Shown: positions 40,361-48,514 of the stretch, piece by piece | Numbering within the stretch: the first letter of the stretch is position 1 | How the letters are laid out: each line of letters opens with the position of its first letter | NCBI GenBank assembly: GCA_004297465.1 | Contig: SCUB01000023.1 | Coordinates: forward strand, 62,001-126,000 | Length of the DNA: 64,000 bases | Source of the DNA: Xanthobacteraceae bacterium | Lineage (GTDB): Bacteria > Pseudomonadota > Alphaproteobacteria > Rhizobiales > Xanthobacteraceae | Direction: 5' to 3' | Notes under the pieces: model-generated | Seen by the model: the letters and a program-made list of their open reading frames with translations, nothing else | Database searches by the model: none | Told to the model about the DNA's origin: nothing | Program-made: the position numbers and the translations under genes

Positions 40361-41794
40361 ATGGCCAGCCTGACCATCCGCCGTCTCGACGAGGCCGTCA
40401 AAGCCGAGCTGCGGCTGCGCGCGGCCCGCAGCGGCCGCTCGGTGGAGGACGAGGTCCGCGTCATCCTGCGCGAGGCGGCGGCAGGCCAGGCACCGGTTGC
40501 CCCGCCCGCCGAGCCTTCCCCCGCCCGCGCGCCCGCCCCCGCGGCCCGGACGCCCGGCGCGCCGGCTTCCATCGTGCTCATCATCGGCGGCGGCATCGCG
40601 GCCTACAAGGCGCTGGATCTCATTCGGCGCTTGCGCGAGCGCGGCCTTCACGTGCGCTGCGTGCTCACCCAGGCGGCGCAGCAGTTCGTCACTCCCTTAA
40701 GCGCCGGCGCGCTCGCCGACGAACGCTGCTACACCGACCTGTTCGATCCCCAGAGCGAGTTCGACGCCGGCCACATCCGCCTGGCGCGCGAGGCCGACCT
40801 CATCATCGTCGCGCCGGCCACCGCCGACCTGATGGCGAAAATGGCCAATGGGCTGGCCAACGATCTCGCCAGCGCGATTCTCCTCGCCACCAGCCGTCCG
40901 GTGCTGCTGGCGCCGGCCATGAATCCGATGATGTGGGCCAACGCCGCGACAAAGCGCAACATGGCGCGGCTTGTCGCCGACGGCGCCGCCGTGGTCGGTC
41001 CCAACGCCGGCGAAATGGCGGAGACCAATGAAGCCGGAATCGGACGCATGGCCGAGCCGCTGGAGATCGTCGCCGCCGCCGAGCGCCTGCTGCGTCCGCA
41101 CGCCCCCGGCGCGCTCGCCGGACGGCGCGTGCTCATCACCGCCGGCCCGACCCATGAGCCGATCGACCCGGTGCGCTATATCGCCAACCGCTCGTCCGGC
41201 AAGCAGGGCTACGCCATCGCCGCGGCGGCGGTTGCCGCCGGCGCCGAGGTGACGCTGGTGTCCGGGCCGGTGATGCTGCCCGATCCGCCCGGCGCGCGCA
41301 TCGTGCGCGTCGAGACCGCGCGCGACATGCTCGCCGCCGTCGAAGCCGCGCTGCCGGCCGACATCGCCGTCTTCACCGCCGCCGTCGCCGACTGGCGCGT
41401 GGCCGAGGCCGGCGCGCAGAAGATCAAGAAGACCGCGCAAGGATCGCCCGCCCTGACGCTGACCGAGAATCCCGACATCCTCGCCACCATCGCGCAGCGC
41501 CGCGACAACCGCCCGCCGCTGGTGATCGGCTTCGCCGCCGAGACCGAGAAGGTGATCGGCCACGCGCAAGCCAAGCTCGCGCGCAAGGGCTGCGACTGGA
41601 TCATCGCCAACGACGTATCGCCGGCCTCCGGCGTGATGGGCGGCGACCGCAACACCATCCACGTCATCACCCGCGACGGCGTCGAATCCTGGCCGCCGAT
41701 GGCCAAGGACGAGGTGGCCCGCGCGCTCATGGCGCGCATCGCCGGAACCCTCGCCGTCAACCCTGCCGCCCCGGCGGCGAAGGAGAGAGCATGA
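40361..41794 (+). CDS. coaBC: Phosphopantothenoylcysteine decarboxylase/phosphopantothenate-cysteine ligase fused to an N-terminal FitA-like ribbon-helix-helix domain
   Basis: Two consecutive CoA-biosynthesis steps in one 477-residue protein, with an extra DNA-binding domain. Residues 1-42 ([22 protein letters not shown] then [17 protein letters not shown]) are a FitA/Arc-type ribbon-helix-helix. A Pro/Ala linker spans about 45-70. The CoaC flavoprotein follows with [16 protein letters not shown], catalytic His138 (GHIRLA), [11 protein letters not shown] and PAMNPMMW. The E. coli ACGD Cys position reads Thr222 ([10 protein letters not shown]). The CoaB ligase has [23 protein letters not shown] and [11 protein letters not shown] followed by KIKK. 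GAGAGG lies 11 bases before ATG 40361. It overlaps dut by four bases. No PIN-domain toxin lies nearby. Confidence 0.94.
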   Translation: MASLTIRRLDEAVKAELRLRAARSGRSVEDEVRVILREAAAGQAPVAPPAEPSPARAPAPAARTPGAPASIVLIIGGGIAAYKALDLIRRLRERGLHVRCVLTQAAQQFVTPLSAGALADERCYTDLFDPQSEFDAGHIRLAREADLIIVAPATADLMAKMANGLANDLASAILLATSRPVLLAPAMNPMMWANAATKRNMARLVADGAAVVGPNAGEMAETNEAGIGRMAEPLEIVAAAERLLRPHAPGALAGRRVLITAGPTHEPIDPVRYIANRSSGKQGYAIAAAAVAAGAEVTLVSGPVMLPDPPGARIVRVETARDMLAAVEAALPADIAVFTAAVADWRVAEAGAQKIKKTAQGSPALTLTENPDILATIAQRRDNRPPLVIGFAAETEKVIGHAQAKLARKGCDWIIANDVSPASGVMGGDRNTIHVITRDGVESWPPMAKDEVARALMARIAGTLAVNPAAPAAKERA

Positions 41795-42246
41795 ACTCGC
41801 CACTCGCTATCGCCGTGTTGCGGCTGCCGCATGGCGAGGGGCTGCCGCTGCCGGCCTACCACAGCGCGCAGGCCGCCGGTCTCGACCTCGTCGCGGCGCT
41901 GCCGGCCGATGCGCCGCTGACGCTCGCGCCGGGCGCGCGCGCGCTTGTTCCAACCGGACTGGCGCTGGCGCTGCCGCCGGGCACCGAGGCGCAGGTGCGG
42001 CCGCGCTCGGGCCTTGCCATGAAGCACGGCGTCACCGTGCTCAACGCGCCGGGCACCATCGACGCCGATTACCGCGGCGAGGTCGGGGTGCTGCTCATCA
42101 ATCATGGCGATGCACCCTTCGAGATCCGGCGCGGCGACCGCATCGCGCAGATGGTGATCGCGCCGGTGCTGACCGCGACCTGGCAGGAAATGGAAAACCT
42201 TAATGAATCCAGGCGCGGCGGCGGCGGATTCGGATCGACCGGCTAA
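41791..42246 (+). CDS. dut: Deoxyuridine 5'-triphosphate nucleotidohydrolase (dUTPase)
   Basis: Trimeric dUTPase that removes dUTP and supplies dUMP. All five motifs are visible: AGLDLVAAL (I), [11 protein letters not shown] (II), [15 protein letters not shown] (III, with the catalytic Asp and Tyr), [10 protein letters not shown] (IV) and the C-terminal [10 protein letters not shown] (V, which closes over the active site). 151 residues. The ATG overlaps the coaBC stop (ATGA), a pairing common in bacteria; any repression of coaBC at the palindrome would also affect dut. Confidence 0.97.
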   Translation: MNSPLAIAVLRLPHGEGLPLPAYHSAQAAGLDLVAALPADAPLTLAPGARALVPTGLALALPPGTEAQVRPRSGLAMKHGVTVLNAPGTIDADYRGEVGVLLINHGDAPFEIRRGDRIAQMVIAPVLTATWQEMENLNESRRGGGGFGSTG

Positions 42247-42295
42247 GTTTCTTCATCAAGATGCAGACAGTTGATGGACGAGCGGGAACTTATTA

Positions 42296-42320
42296 TATTA
42301 CTTGCCGTTGCTGCGTAATA
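42296..42320. promoter_or_regulatory. Inverted repeat upstream of the Rrf2-type gene
   Basis: TATTAC (42296-42301) and GTAATA (42315-42320) are inverted with a 13-base spacer, within an AT-rich pocket between dut and the Rrf2-type gene. It ends 24 bases before the ATG, a position suitable for autoregulation. Binding by the encoded protein is inference. Confidence 0.45.
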
Positions 42321-42344
42321 AACACAGCAAGATCGGTTGCGGAA

Positions 42345-42767
42345 ATGCCCCTGGTCCCTCGTCGAGGAATTCTCGCGATAGCCGCCGTGATCGACATCGC
42401 ATTGCACGCCAGCACCCGGCCATCGTCGGCCAAGTCGCTTGCCATGCGTTACCAGCTCGCGCCGCGCCATCTCGAACCGCTGCTGCAGACCCTGGTGCAT
42501 CGGGGGCTGCTGAAGGGCATCCGCGGTCCGCGCGGCGGCTACGAACTGGGCCGCGACGCCAAGGACATCACCGTCGCCAACATTCTCGACGCCGCGCTCA
42601 GCCAATCGGCGGCCGAGCATCCGCAGTTCGCGGAGAGCCCCCTCGTCAGCCGCATCGTGGTGCCGGCGGTGGAAGAAGCCGAGCAAACCATGGCGCAGGC
42701 GTTCGACCACATCACCATCGGCGCCCTGATGCAGCGCGCCATCGACGCCGGCGTGCATCCGGGCTGA
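42345..42767 (+). CDS. Rrf2-family transcriptional regulator lacking cluster Cys
   Basis: 140 residues of winged-helix Rrf2 type. SAKSLAMRYQLAPRHLEPLLQTLVHRGLLKGIRGPRGGYELGRDAKDITVANIL is the DNA-binding domain with the wing GxxGGYxLxR. In IscR, NsrR and RirA three Cys after this region bind an Fe-S cluster; here no Cys is present at all, so an Fe-S sensor is unlikely. ATG 42345 is chosen as the start; the frame extends upstream to 42261 without conserved sequence. The 279-base gap after it shows nothing I can support. Confidence 0.85.
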   Translation: MPLVPRRGILAIAAVIDIALHASTRPSSAKSLAMRYQLAPRHLEPLLQTLVHRGLLKGIRGPRGGYELGRDAKDITVANILDAALSQSAAEHPQFAESPLVSRIVVPAVEEAEQTMAQAFDHITIGALMQRAIDAGVHPG

Positions 42768-43046
42768 TCGCCCGCCTTCAGCCGATTTGTTTTCATGCGC
42801 TGACCTGCCGTCGCCGACCTGCCGTTTCGAAAGCAGGACAGGCGTGGCGCGCATTGACTGGCCGCGATCGCGCCCGTTCACGATCTGGACTCTTACCCGT
42901 GGAGTCCGGTTAGGGATATTGTCAGACGATTCGCGAAGGGGCCGAACTGGCGAAGTCAGCGTTTCCATGTAGCTGTTTTTGCGTCCATTCGAACCCGCGC
43001 CAGGGCGTTGGACCGTGTGGCGTCGTCCACATCCGGCCGGGGTTTC

Positions 43047-45572
43047 ATGATTCGGAGCGATGGGCGAACGATGCCGGATACGATCCGGACGACACCGCGG
43101 AACGGTCTTGCGCGCGCCGCCATGCTGGGCGCGGCGCTGGCCGCCGCGCCGTGCGGATCGGCTCGCGCCGACACCACGCTCGCAGCACTCGCCCGCGATT
43201 ATGCCCAGGCCTTCGCCGCGCTCGAACGCCACGAGATCGTCGCGCTGGCGCTCACCCTCTCCATTCTGCTGTTCGCCGTGCTGGCCGCGATCCTGCTCGT
43301 GCGCACGCGCGTCAGCGCCGCCGACACCGAACGCGAGCTGCGCGCCGAAAACCACAACCTGCGGCTCGCGGCCGACCGCGCCCGCGCGCTGCTCATGGCC
43401 GAGCCGCAGGTGCTGGTGGCTTGGGACGCGGACAGCGATGGCCGCCCCGAGATCATCGGCGATCCGGCGCAGCTGGTGTCCGCGGACGCCGCGCCGCGCC
43501 TGCTGGCATTCGGCACCTGGCTTCCGCCGGCGCCGGCGCTGGCGCTCGATCACGCGGTGGATGCGCTGCGCGCCACCGGCGAAGCCTTCGCCATGACGGT
43601 CCCGACGCTGGCCGGACGCTCGGTCGAGGCCGCCGGCCGCGTCGTCGGCGGACAGGCCATCCTGCGCCTGCGCGAATTGTCCGGCGTGCGGCGCGAGCTG
43701 GCCGAGAGCGCGCTGCGCCAGCGCGCCGCGCTGGAAGAGGGTGAACTGCTGCGCGGCCTCGTCGCGGCGCTGCCGTGGCCGGTGTGGGCGCGGCGCGCCG
43801 ATGGCACGCTGGCTTACGTCAATCCGGCTTACGCGCGCGCCGTCGATGCCGGCGATGCCACCGACGCCATGCGCCGCGGGATCGACCTGCTCGACAGCAC
43901 CGACCGCGACGCCATGATCGCGGCCTTTACGCGCAACCAGGGCTTCGCCGCGCGCCTGCCGGTCGTGGTCGGCGGCGCCAAGCGCATGCTCGACGTTCAT
44001 GCGGTGCGCCTGGCCAGCGGCAGCGCCGCCATCGCCGTCGACGCCAGCGAGGCCGCCGGGAGCGCCGCCACGCTGACCCGCATGGCGGAGGCGCACCGCC
44101 GCACGCTCAACCAGCTCGCCACCGCGGTCGCGGTGTTCGACGAGACGCGCAAGCTGGTGTTCTACAACGATTCCTACCGGCAATTGTGGGACCTCGAGGC
44201 CGCGTTCCTCGACACCCGGCCCAATGACGGCGCCGTGCTCGACCGCTTGCGCGCGGCGCGCCGCCTGCCCGAGGAGCAGGACTTCCGGCAGTGGAAGGCG
44301 CGCCTGCACGACGCCTACCAGTCGATCGAGGCGCGCGCCGACACCTGGCACCTGCCCGACGGGCGCACGCTGCGCATGGTCACCACGCCCAACATCGAGG
44401 GCGGCGTCACCTATCTGTTCGACGACGTCACCGAGCGGCTCGACCTCGCGCGCCGCTTCGACGCGCTGATCCGCGTCCAGCGCGAGACGCTCGACAATCT
44501 CGCCGAGGGCGTCGCGGTGTTCGGCAGCAACGGCCGCATCCAGCTGTTCAACCCCGCCTTCGCGCGGCTGTGGAACCTCGCCCCCGAGGCGCTCGCCGAT
44601 GAGCCGCACATCGAGACGATCGAGGCCTGGTGCGCGCCGCTCTATGACGACAGCCCGACCTGGCACGCGCTGCACGGCACCATCGCCGGCATCGAGCACC
44701 GCGCCTCGCTGCGGCTGCGCATCGAGCGCAAGGACGGCAGCGTGCTCGACTGCATCACCATTCCGCTGCCCGAAGGCGCCACCCTCGTCACCTTCCAGGA
44801 CATCACCGCACCCGAGAATGTCGAGCGCGCCTTGCGCGAGCGCAACGAGGCGCTGGAAGTCGCCGATCGCGTCAAGGTCGACTTCGTTCACCATGTCTCC
44901 TACGAGCTGCGCTCGCCGCTCACCACGCTGATCGGCTTCGCGCATTTCCTCAACGACCCGGCGACCGGCACCCTCAACGCGCGCCAGCACGAATACCTGA
45001 GCTACATCACCACCTCGACCAACACGCTGCTCGCCATCATCAACAACATCCTCGACCTCGCCACGATCGACGCCGGCGCGATGACGCTCAGCCTCGGCGA
45101 GGTCGATGCGGCCCGCGCGGTGGCGGCCGCCGCCGAAGGCATCCAGGACCGCCTCGTCACCGACAACATCCGCCTCGATGTCCGCATCGATCCCGATGTC
45201 GGCACCTTCGTCGCCGACGAGCGGCGCGTCATCCAGGTGCTGTACAACCTGCTCGCCAACGCCGCCGGATTTTCGCCGCAAGGCGCCGCGATCACGGTGG
45301 CGGCGTGGCGCGCCGACGGCGCCGTGGTGTTCTCGGTGACCGACCTCGGGCCCGGCATCCCGGCCGATGTCAAGGCCAAGGTGTTCGACTGGTTCGAAAG
45401 CCATTCCAACGGCTCGCGCCATCGCGGCGCCGGCCTTGGCCTGTCGCTGGTGCGCTCCTTCGTCGAACTGCATGGCGGCGTCGTCCGCGTCGATTCCCCG
45501 GTCGGCAAAGGCACCACCGTGACCTGCACGTTCCCGGTCGATCAGGCGGCGCACCGCGTCGCCGCGCAATAA
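43047..45572 (+). CDS. divL: DivL-like cell-cycle sensor protein with Tyr in place of the kinase His
   Basis: 841 residues. A signal-like N-terminus and a membrane helix (VALALTLSILLFAVLAAILLV) precede several PAS-like domains, including ALPWPVWARRADGTLAYVNPAYAR, VAVFDETRKLVFYNDSYRQLW and GVAVFGSNGRIQLFNPAFARLW. The dimerisation/phosphoacceptor helix reads VDFVHHVSYELRSPLTTL, with Tyr (about residue 619) where histidine kinases have His. The ATPase domain is intact (NLLANAAGFSP, DLGPGIP, GAGLGLSLV). In Caulobacter DivL has the same substitution (Tyr550) and regulates CckA-CtrA. Start uncertain between 43047 and 43071. A tsaE homologue follows, as in relatives. Confidence 0.93.
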   Translation: MIRSDGRTMPDTIRTTPRNGLARAAMLGAALAAAPCGSARADTTLAALARDYAQAFAALERHEIVALALTLSILLFAVLAAILLVRTRVSAADTERELRAENHNLRLAADRARALLMAEPQVLVAWDADSDGRPEIIGDPAQLVSADAAPRLLAFGTWLPPAPALALDHAVDALRATGEAFAMTVPTLAGRSVEAAGRVVGGQAILRLRELSGVRRELAESALRQRAALEEGELLRGLVAALPWPVWARRADGTLAYVNPAYARAVDAGDATDAMRRGIDLLDSTDRDAMIAAFTRNQGFAARLPVVVGGAKRMLDVHAVRLASGSAAIAVDASEAAGSAATLTRMAEAHRRTLNQLATAVAVFDETRKLVFYNDSYRQLWDLEAAFLDTRPNDGAVLDRLRAARRLPEEQDFRQWKARLHDAYQSIEARADTWHLPDGRTLRMVTTPNIEGGVTYLFDDVTERLDLARRFDALIRVQRETLDNLAEGVAVFGSNGRIQLFNPAFARLWNLAPEALADEPHIETIEAWCAPLYDDSPTWHALHGTIAGIEHRASLRLRIERKDGSVLDCITIPLPEGATLVTFQDITAPENVERALRERNEALEVADRVKVDFVHHVSYELRSPLTTLIGFAHFLNDPATGTLNARQHEYLSYITTSTNTLLAIINNILDLATIDAGAMTLSLGEVDAARAVAAAAEGIQDRLVTDNIRLDVRIDPDVGTFVADERRVIQVLYNLLANAAGFSPQGAAITVAAWRADGAVVFSVTDLGPGIPADVKAKVFDWFESHSNGSRHRGAGLGLSLVRSFVELHGGVVRVDSPVGKGTTVTCTFPVDQAAHRVAAQ

Positions 45573-45592
45573 CTCCCGTAAGGCTGACTGCC

Positions 45593-47158
45593 ATGGCGGA
45601 TATCCGGCCGGCCCCCGCGCTCTATACCGCCAGTCTCGACAGCGAAGCCGACACCGCGCGGCTGATGGCCGACCTTGCGCTCCTCGTGAGCGCCGGCGAC
45701 GTCGTCACGCTGTCGGGCGAACTCGGCGCCGGCAAGACCGCGGCGGCGCGCGCGCTGATCCGGCATCTTTCCGGCGACGACGCGATGGACGTGCCGAGCC
45801 CGACCTTCACGCTGGTGCAAAGCTACGAGGCGCTGCCGCTGCCGGTCATCCACGCCGACCTCTACCGCGTCGGCCACGCCGACGAGCTGGAGGAACTCGG
45901 CCTCGTGCCGTGGCCGGAGGACATGCTGTGCCTGGTCGAGTGGCCGGAACGCGCCGCAGCCCTAATGCCGCAAGACCGTATCGACGTCCTGCTGCTGCAT
46001 CGCGCCGCGCTCGGCCCGACCCAGCGCGAGGCGATCATCACCGGCCACGGCTCCGCGGCGGCGTGCGTGGCGCGGCTGGCGCGGCTGCGGACGTTTCTGG
46101 CCGAGAGCGGGCTCATCGCGGCCGGGCGCGCCCGCATGGCCGGCGACGCCTCGACCCGCTCCTATGCGCGCCTTGCCGACGGCGCGCGCACGGTGGTGCT
46201 GATGAATGCGCCGCGCCGGCCCGACGGCCCGCCGGTGCGGGACGGCAGGCCCTATAGCCGCCTCGCCCATCTCGCCGAGGACGTGACGCCGTTCGTCGCC
46301 ATGGCCAAGGCCTTGCGCGAGCGCGGCTTCTCCGCGCCCGCCATTCTTCACGCCGATCTCGATCCGGGCTTTCTCATCATCGAGGATCTCGGCGGCGTCG
46401 CGGTGGTCGAGGGCACGCCGCCGGCGCCGATCGCGGCGCGCTACGAGGCCGCCATCGACATGCTGGCGGCGCTGCATCGCGACCCGGTGCCCGGCACGCT
46501 GGCGGTCGCGCCGCACCTCGACCATGTCCTGCCGACTTACGATCTTGCCGCCTTCCAGATCGAGGCCGGCCTGCTCGTCGACTGGTACCTGCCTGATCGC
46601 GGCAGGGCCGTGACCGGCGCGCTGCGCGCCGAGTTTGACGCGCTGTGGCGCGACGCGCTCGAAGTCCCGCTGGCCGCGCCGCCGACCTGGGTGCTGCGCG
46701 ACTTTCATTCGCCCAACCTGATCTGGCTCGGCGAGCGGCCCGACACCGCGCGCGTCGGCCTCATTGATTTCCAGGACGCGGTGATGGGGCCGGCGGCCTA
46801 TGACGTCGCCTCGCTGGCGCAGGATGCGCGTGTCGATGTCGGCGAGGCGCTCGAGATCGCGCTCGTGACGCGCTACGTCAAGGCCCGCCGCGCCGACGAT
46901 GCGGCGTTCGATGCCGCGGGCTTCGCCGTCGGCTACGCGGCGCTCGCGGCGCAGCGCGCCACCAAGATCCTCGGTATCTTCGCCCGGCTCAACCGCCGCG
47001 ACGGCAAGCCGGCCTACCTGCGTCACCAGCCGCGGGTGTGGAACTACCTGATGCGCGCCCTGGCGCATCCCGCGCTCGGCGCGCTGCGGCAATGGTACGC
47101 CAGCCACGTGCCGGAGCCCCCGGCAGGCAACCGGGAAATCCATTCAAACCTGCGCTGA
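45593..47158 (+). CDS. Fusion of TsaE (t6A ATPase) and AmgK-like cell-wall sugar kinase
   Basis: 521 residues with two enzymes. Residues 1-150 are TsaE: SGELGAGKTAAARALI is the P-loop, and VPSPTFTLVQSYE and HADLYRVGHADELEELGL are family motifs; TsaE supports TsaB-TsaD in t6A synthesis. From about residue 165 an aminoglycoside-phosphotransferase fold follows (AGDASTRSYARL, LRDFHSPNLIWL, GLIDFQDAVMGPAAYDVASL), matching AmgK, which phosphorylates the anomeric position of MurNAc/GlcNAc. murU, encoding the next enzyme of that recycling route, is 546 bases downstream. ATG 45593 follows divL by 20 bases. The fused arrangement is known in alphaproteobacteria to my recollection; AmgK substrate is inferred. 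Confidence 0.9.
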   Translation: MADIRPAPALYTASLDSEADTARLMADLALLVSAGDVVTLSGELGAGKTAAARALIRHLSGDDAMDVPSPTFTLVQSYEALPLPVIHADLYRVGHADELEELGLVPWPEDMLCLVEWPERAAALMPQDRIDVLLLHRAALGPTQREAIITGHGSAAACVARLARLRTFLAESGLIAAGRARMAGDASTRSYARLADGARTVVLMNAPRRPDGPPVRDGRPYSRLAHLAEDVTPFVAMAKALRERGFSAPAILHADLDPGFLIIEDLGGVAVVEGTPPAPIAARYEAAIDMLAALHRDPVPGTLAVAPHLDHVLPTYDLAAFQIEAGLLVDWYLPDRGRAVTGALRAEFDALWRDALEVPLAAPPTWVLRDFHSPNLIWLGERPDTARVGLIDFQDAVMGPAAYDVASLAQDARVDVGEALEIALVTRYVKARRADDAAFDAAGFAVGYAALAAQRATKILGIFARLNRRDGKPAYLRHQPRVWNYLMRALAHPALGALRQWYASHVPEPPAGNREIHSNLR

Positions 47159-47194
47159 CCCGGCCCATTTCCTCCGGCTTTCCCTTTACGGCTT

Positions 47195-47215
47195 GTTAGC
47201 CGGCTTGCCGCTAAC
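47195..47215. promoter_or_regulatory. Inverted repeat upstream of the PilZ gene
   Basis: GTTAGC (47195-47200) and GCTAAC (47210-47215) are inverted with a 9-base spacer, 65 bases before the PilZ ATG. It could be a repressor site or the hairpin of the upstream gene's 3' end; no T-tract follows, so termination is less likely. Confidence 0.4.
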
Positions 47216-47280
47216 CTGCCGCCGTGGCGCCCGCCCGCATCGGCGGTGGCCATGGCAAGCCTGTAACCGGAGCACCTCCC

Positions 47281-47604
47281 ATGGCCACGGAACGCCGCAA
47301 GGGTGATCGCGTCACCTTCGAGCGGGGCTTTGCCGCTCATCTGATGGGCATCGACGGCACCTGGCGCCGCGCCTGCATCATGGAGGACGTCTCGGAAACC
47401 GGCTCCAAGCTCACCGTGGAAGGATCCGTCGAGGGCCTCAATCTCAAGGAATTTTTCCTGGTGCTGTCCTCCACCGGACTGGCCTATCGCCGCTGCGAGC
47501 TGGCCTGGGTCAACGGCGAGCAGATCGGCGTGCGCTTCCTCAAGCTGACCGAGCGGCGCAAGAAGCCGGGCCGGCGCTCGACCATCCACACCGTCGAGGT
47601 CTGA
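47281..47604 (+). CDS. Single PilZ-domain protein
   Basis: 107-residue soluble protein. MATERRKGDRVTFERGFAA contains the RxxxR motif and MEDVSETGSKLTVE the DxSxxG motif, the two elements that bind cyclic di-GMP in PilZ domains. IGVRFLKLTERRKKPGRRSTIHTVEV is a basic tail. ATG 47281 follows a GGAG about 12 bases upstream; a GTG at 47224 would add 19 unconserved residues. It lies between the AmgK fusion and murU, so an input of c-di-GMP to cell-wall recycling is conceivable but unproven. Confidence 0.82.
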   Translation: MATERRKGDRVTFERGFAAHLMGIDGTWRRACIMEDVSETGSKLTVEGSVEGLNLKEFFLVLSSTGLAYRRCELAWVNGEQIGVRFLKLTERRKKPGRRSTIHTVEV

Positions 47605-47704
47605 AGCGGCCCCCGGGCGGCGGCACCGATTCAATTCGTCCGCGAACCGCTTTAACATGGCGCTTGCGAATCTTTTGCCCCGTTCCTTCCCCGGACACCA
47701 AAGC

Positions 47705-48427
47705 ATGCCGCCCGCCCCGACGACCGCGATGGTGCTTGCCGCCGGCCTCGGCACCCGCATGCGCCCGCTCACCGCGACGCGTCCCAAACCGCTGGTGAGC
47801 GTGGCCGGCAAGACGCTCCTCGATCACGGGCTCGACAAGCTTGCCGCGGCCGGTGTCGCCACCGCCATCGTCAACGTGCATTACCTCGCCGACCAGATCG
47901 AGCGCCATGTCGCGGCACGCACGGCGCCGCGCGTGAAAATCTCCGACGAGCGCGACGCCATCCTCGGCACCGGCGGCGGCCTGGTGCGGGCGTTGCCGCT
48001 GCTCGGGCCGGCGCCGTTCTTTCTGCTCAATTCCGATACGCTGTGGATCGACGGCGCGCGGCCCAATCTGGCGCGGCTGGCGGACGCCTTCGAGGCCCCC
48101 CGCATGGACGCGCTGCTGCTGCTGGCGCCGACCGCGACCAGCATCGGCTATGACGGCGCCGGCGATTACGCCATGGACGCCGGCGGCGCCCTGATCCGGC
48201 GCGGGGAAAAGGAGACGGTGCCATTCGTCTATGCCGGCGCCGCGATCCTGTCGCCCGATCTGTTCGACCGCGCCCCCGAGGGTGAATTCGCGCTCACCGT
48301 GCTGTTCGACCGCGCCGCCGCGCGCGGCCGCCTGTTTGGCCTGCCGCTCGAAGGCGTATGGATGCATGTCGGCACGCCGGGGGCGATCGCCGCCGCCGAA
48401 CAGGCCCTCCGGCACGGCGCCGGCTGA
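47705..48427 (+). CDS. murU: N-acetylmuramate alpha-1-phosphate uridylyltransferase (MurU-like)
   Basis: Nucleotidyltransferase of the NTP_transferase family, 240 residues. VLAAGLGTRMRPLTATRPKPLVSVAGKTLLDHGLD is the nucleotide-binding signature, DAILGTGGGLVRALPLLG and FFLLNSDTLWIDG follow, and GVWMHVGTPGAIAAAE closes the fold. Together with AmgK it would convert recycled MurNAc to UDP-MurNAc, bypassing de novo MurA/MurB synthesis. The short size and the AmgK neighbour favour MurU over glucose-1-phosphate transferases. ATG 47705 is chosen; an in-frame ATG at 47657 adds 16 unconserved residues. Confidence 0.88.
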   Translation: MPPAPTTAMVLAAGLGTRMRPLTATRPKPLVSVAGKTLLDHGLDKLAAAGVATAIVNVHYLADQIERHVAARTAPRVKISDERDAILGTGGGLVRALPLLGPAPFFLLNSDTLWIDGARPNLARLADAFEAPRMDALLLLAPTATSIGYDGAGDYAMDAGGALIRRGEKETVPFVYAGAAILSPDLFDRAPEGEFALTVLFDRAAARGRLFGLPLEGVWMHVGTPGAIAAAEQALRHGAG

Positions 48428-48514
48428 ACCGTTTCCCCGCCCCGGCAGCTCCGAACTGACAGCGCGCGCGCCCCCGTGCCATGATGGCGCCGGGCTCGAA
48501 TCGGTTCTCCCTCC

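Noticed and set aside
40361-40490. Stand-alone toxin-antitoxin system (FitA-like antitoxin)
   Set aside because: The ribbon-helix-helix is in one uninterrupted frame with CoaBC, and the next gene is dut, not a PIN-domain toxin. A fused regulatory domain is the better reading.
42345-42767. IscR/RirA-type Fe-S regulator
   Set aside because: The protein from the chosen start has no Cys, and RirA-like function needs three.
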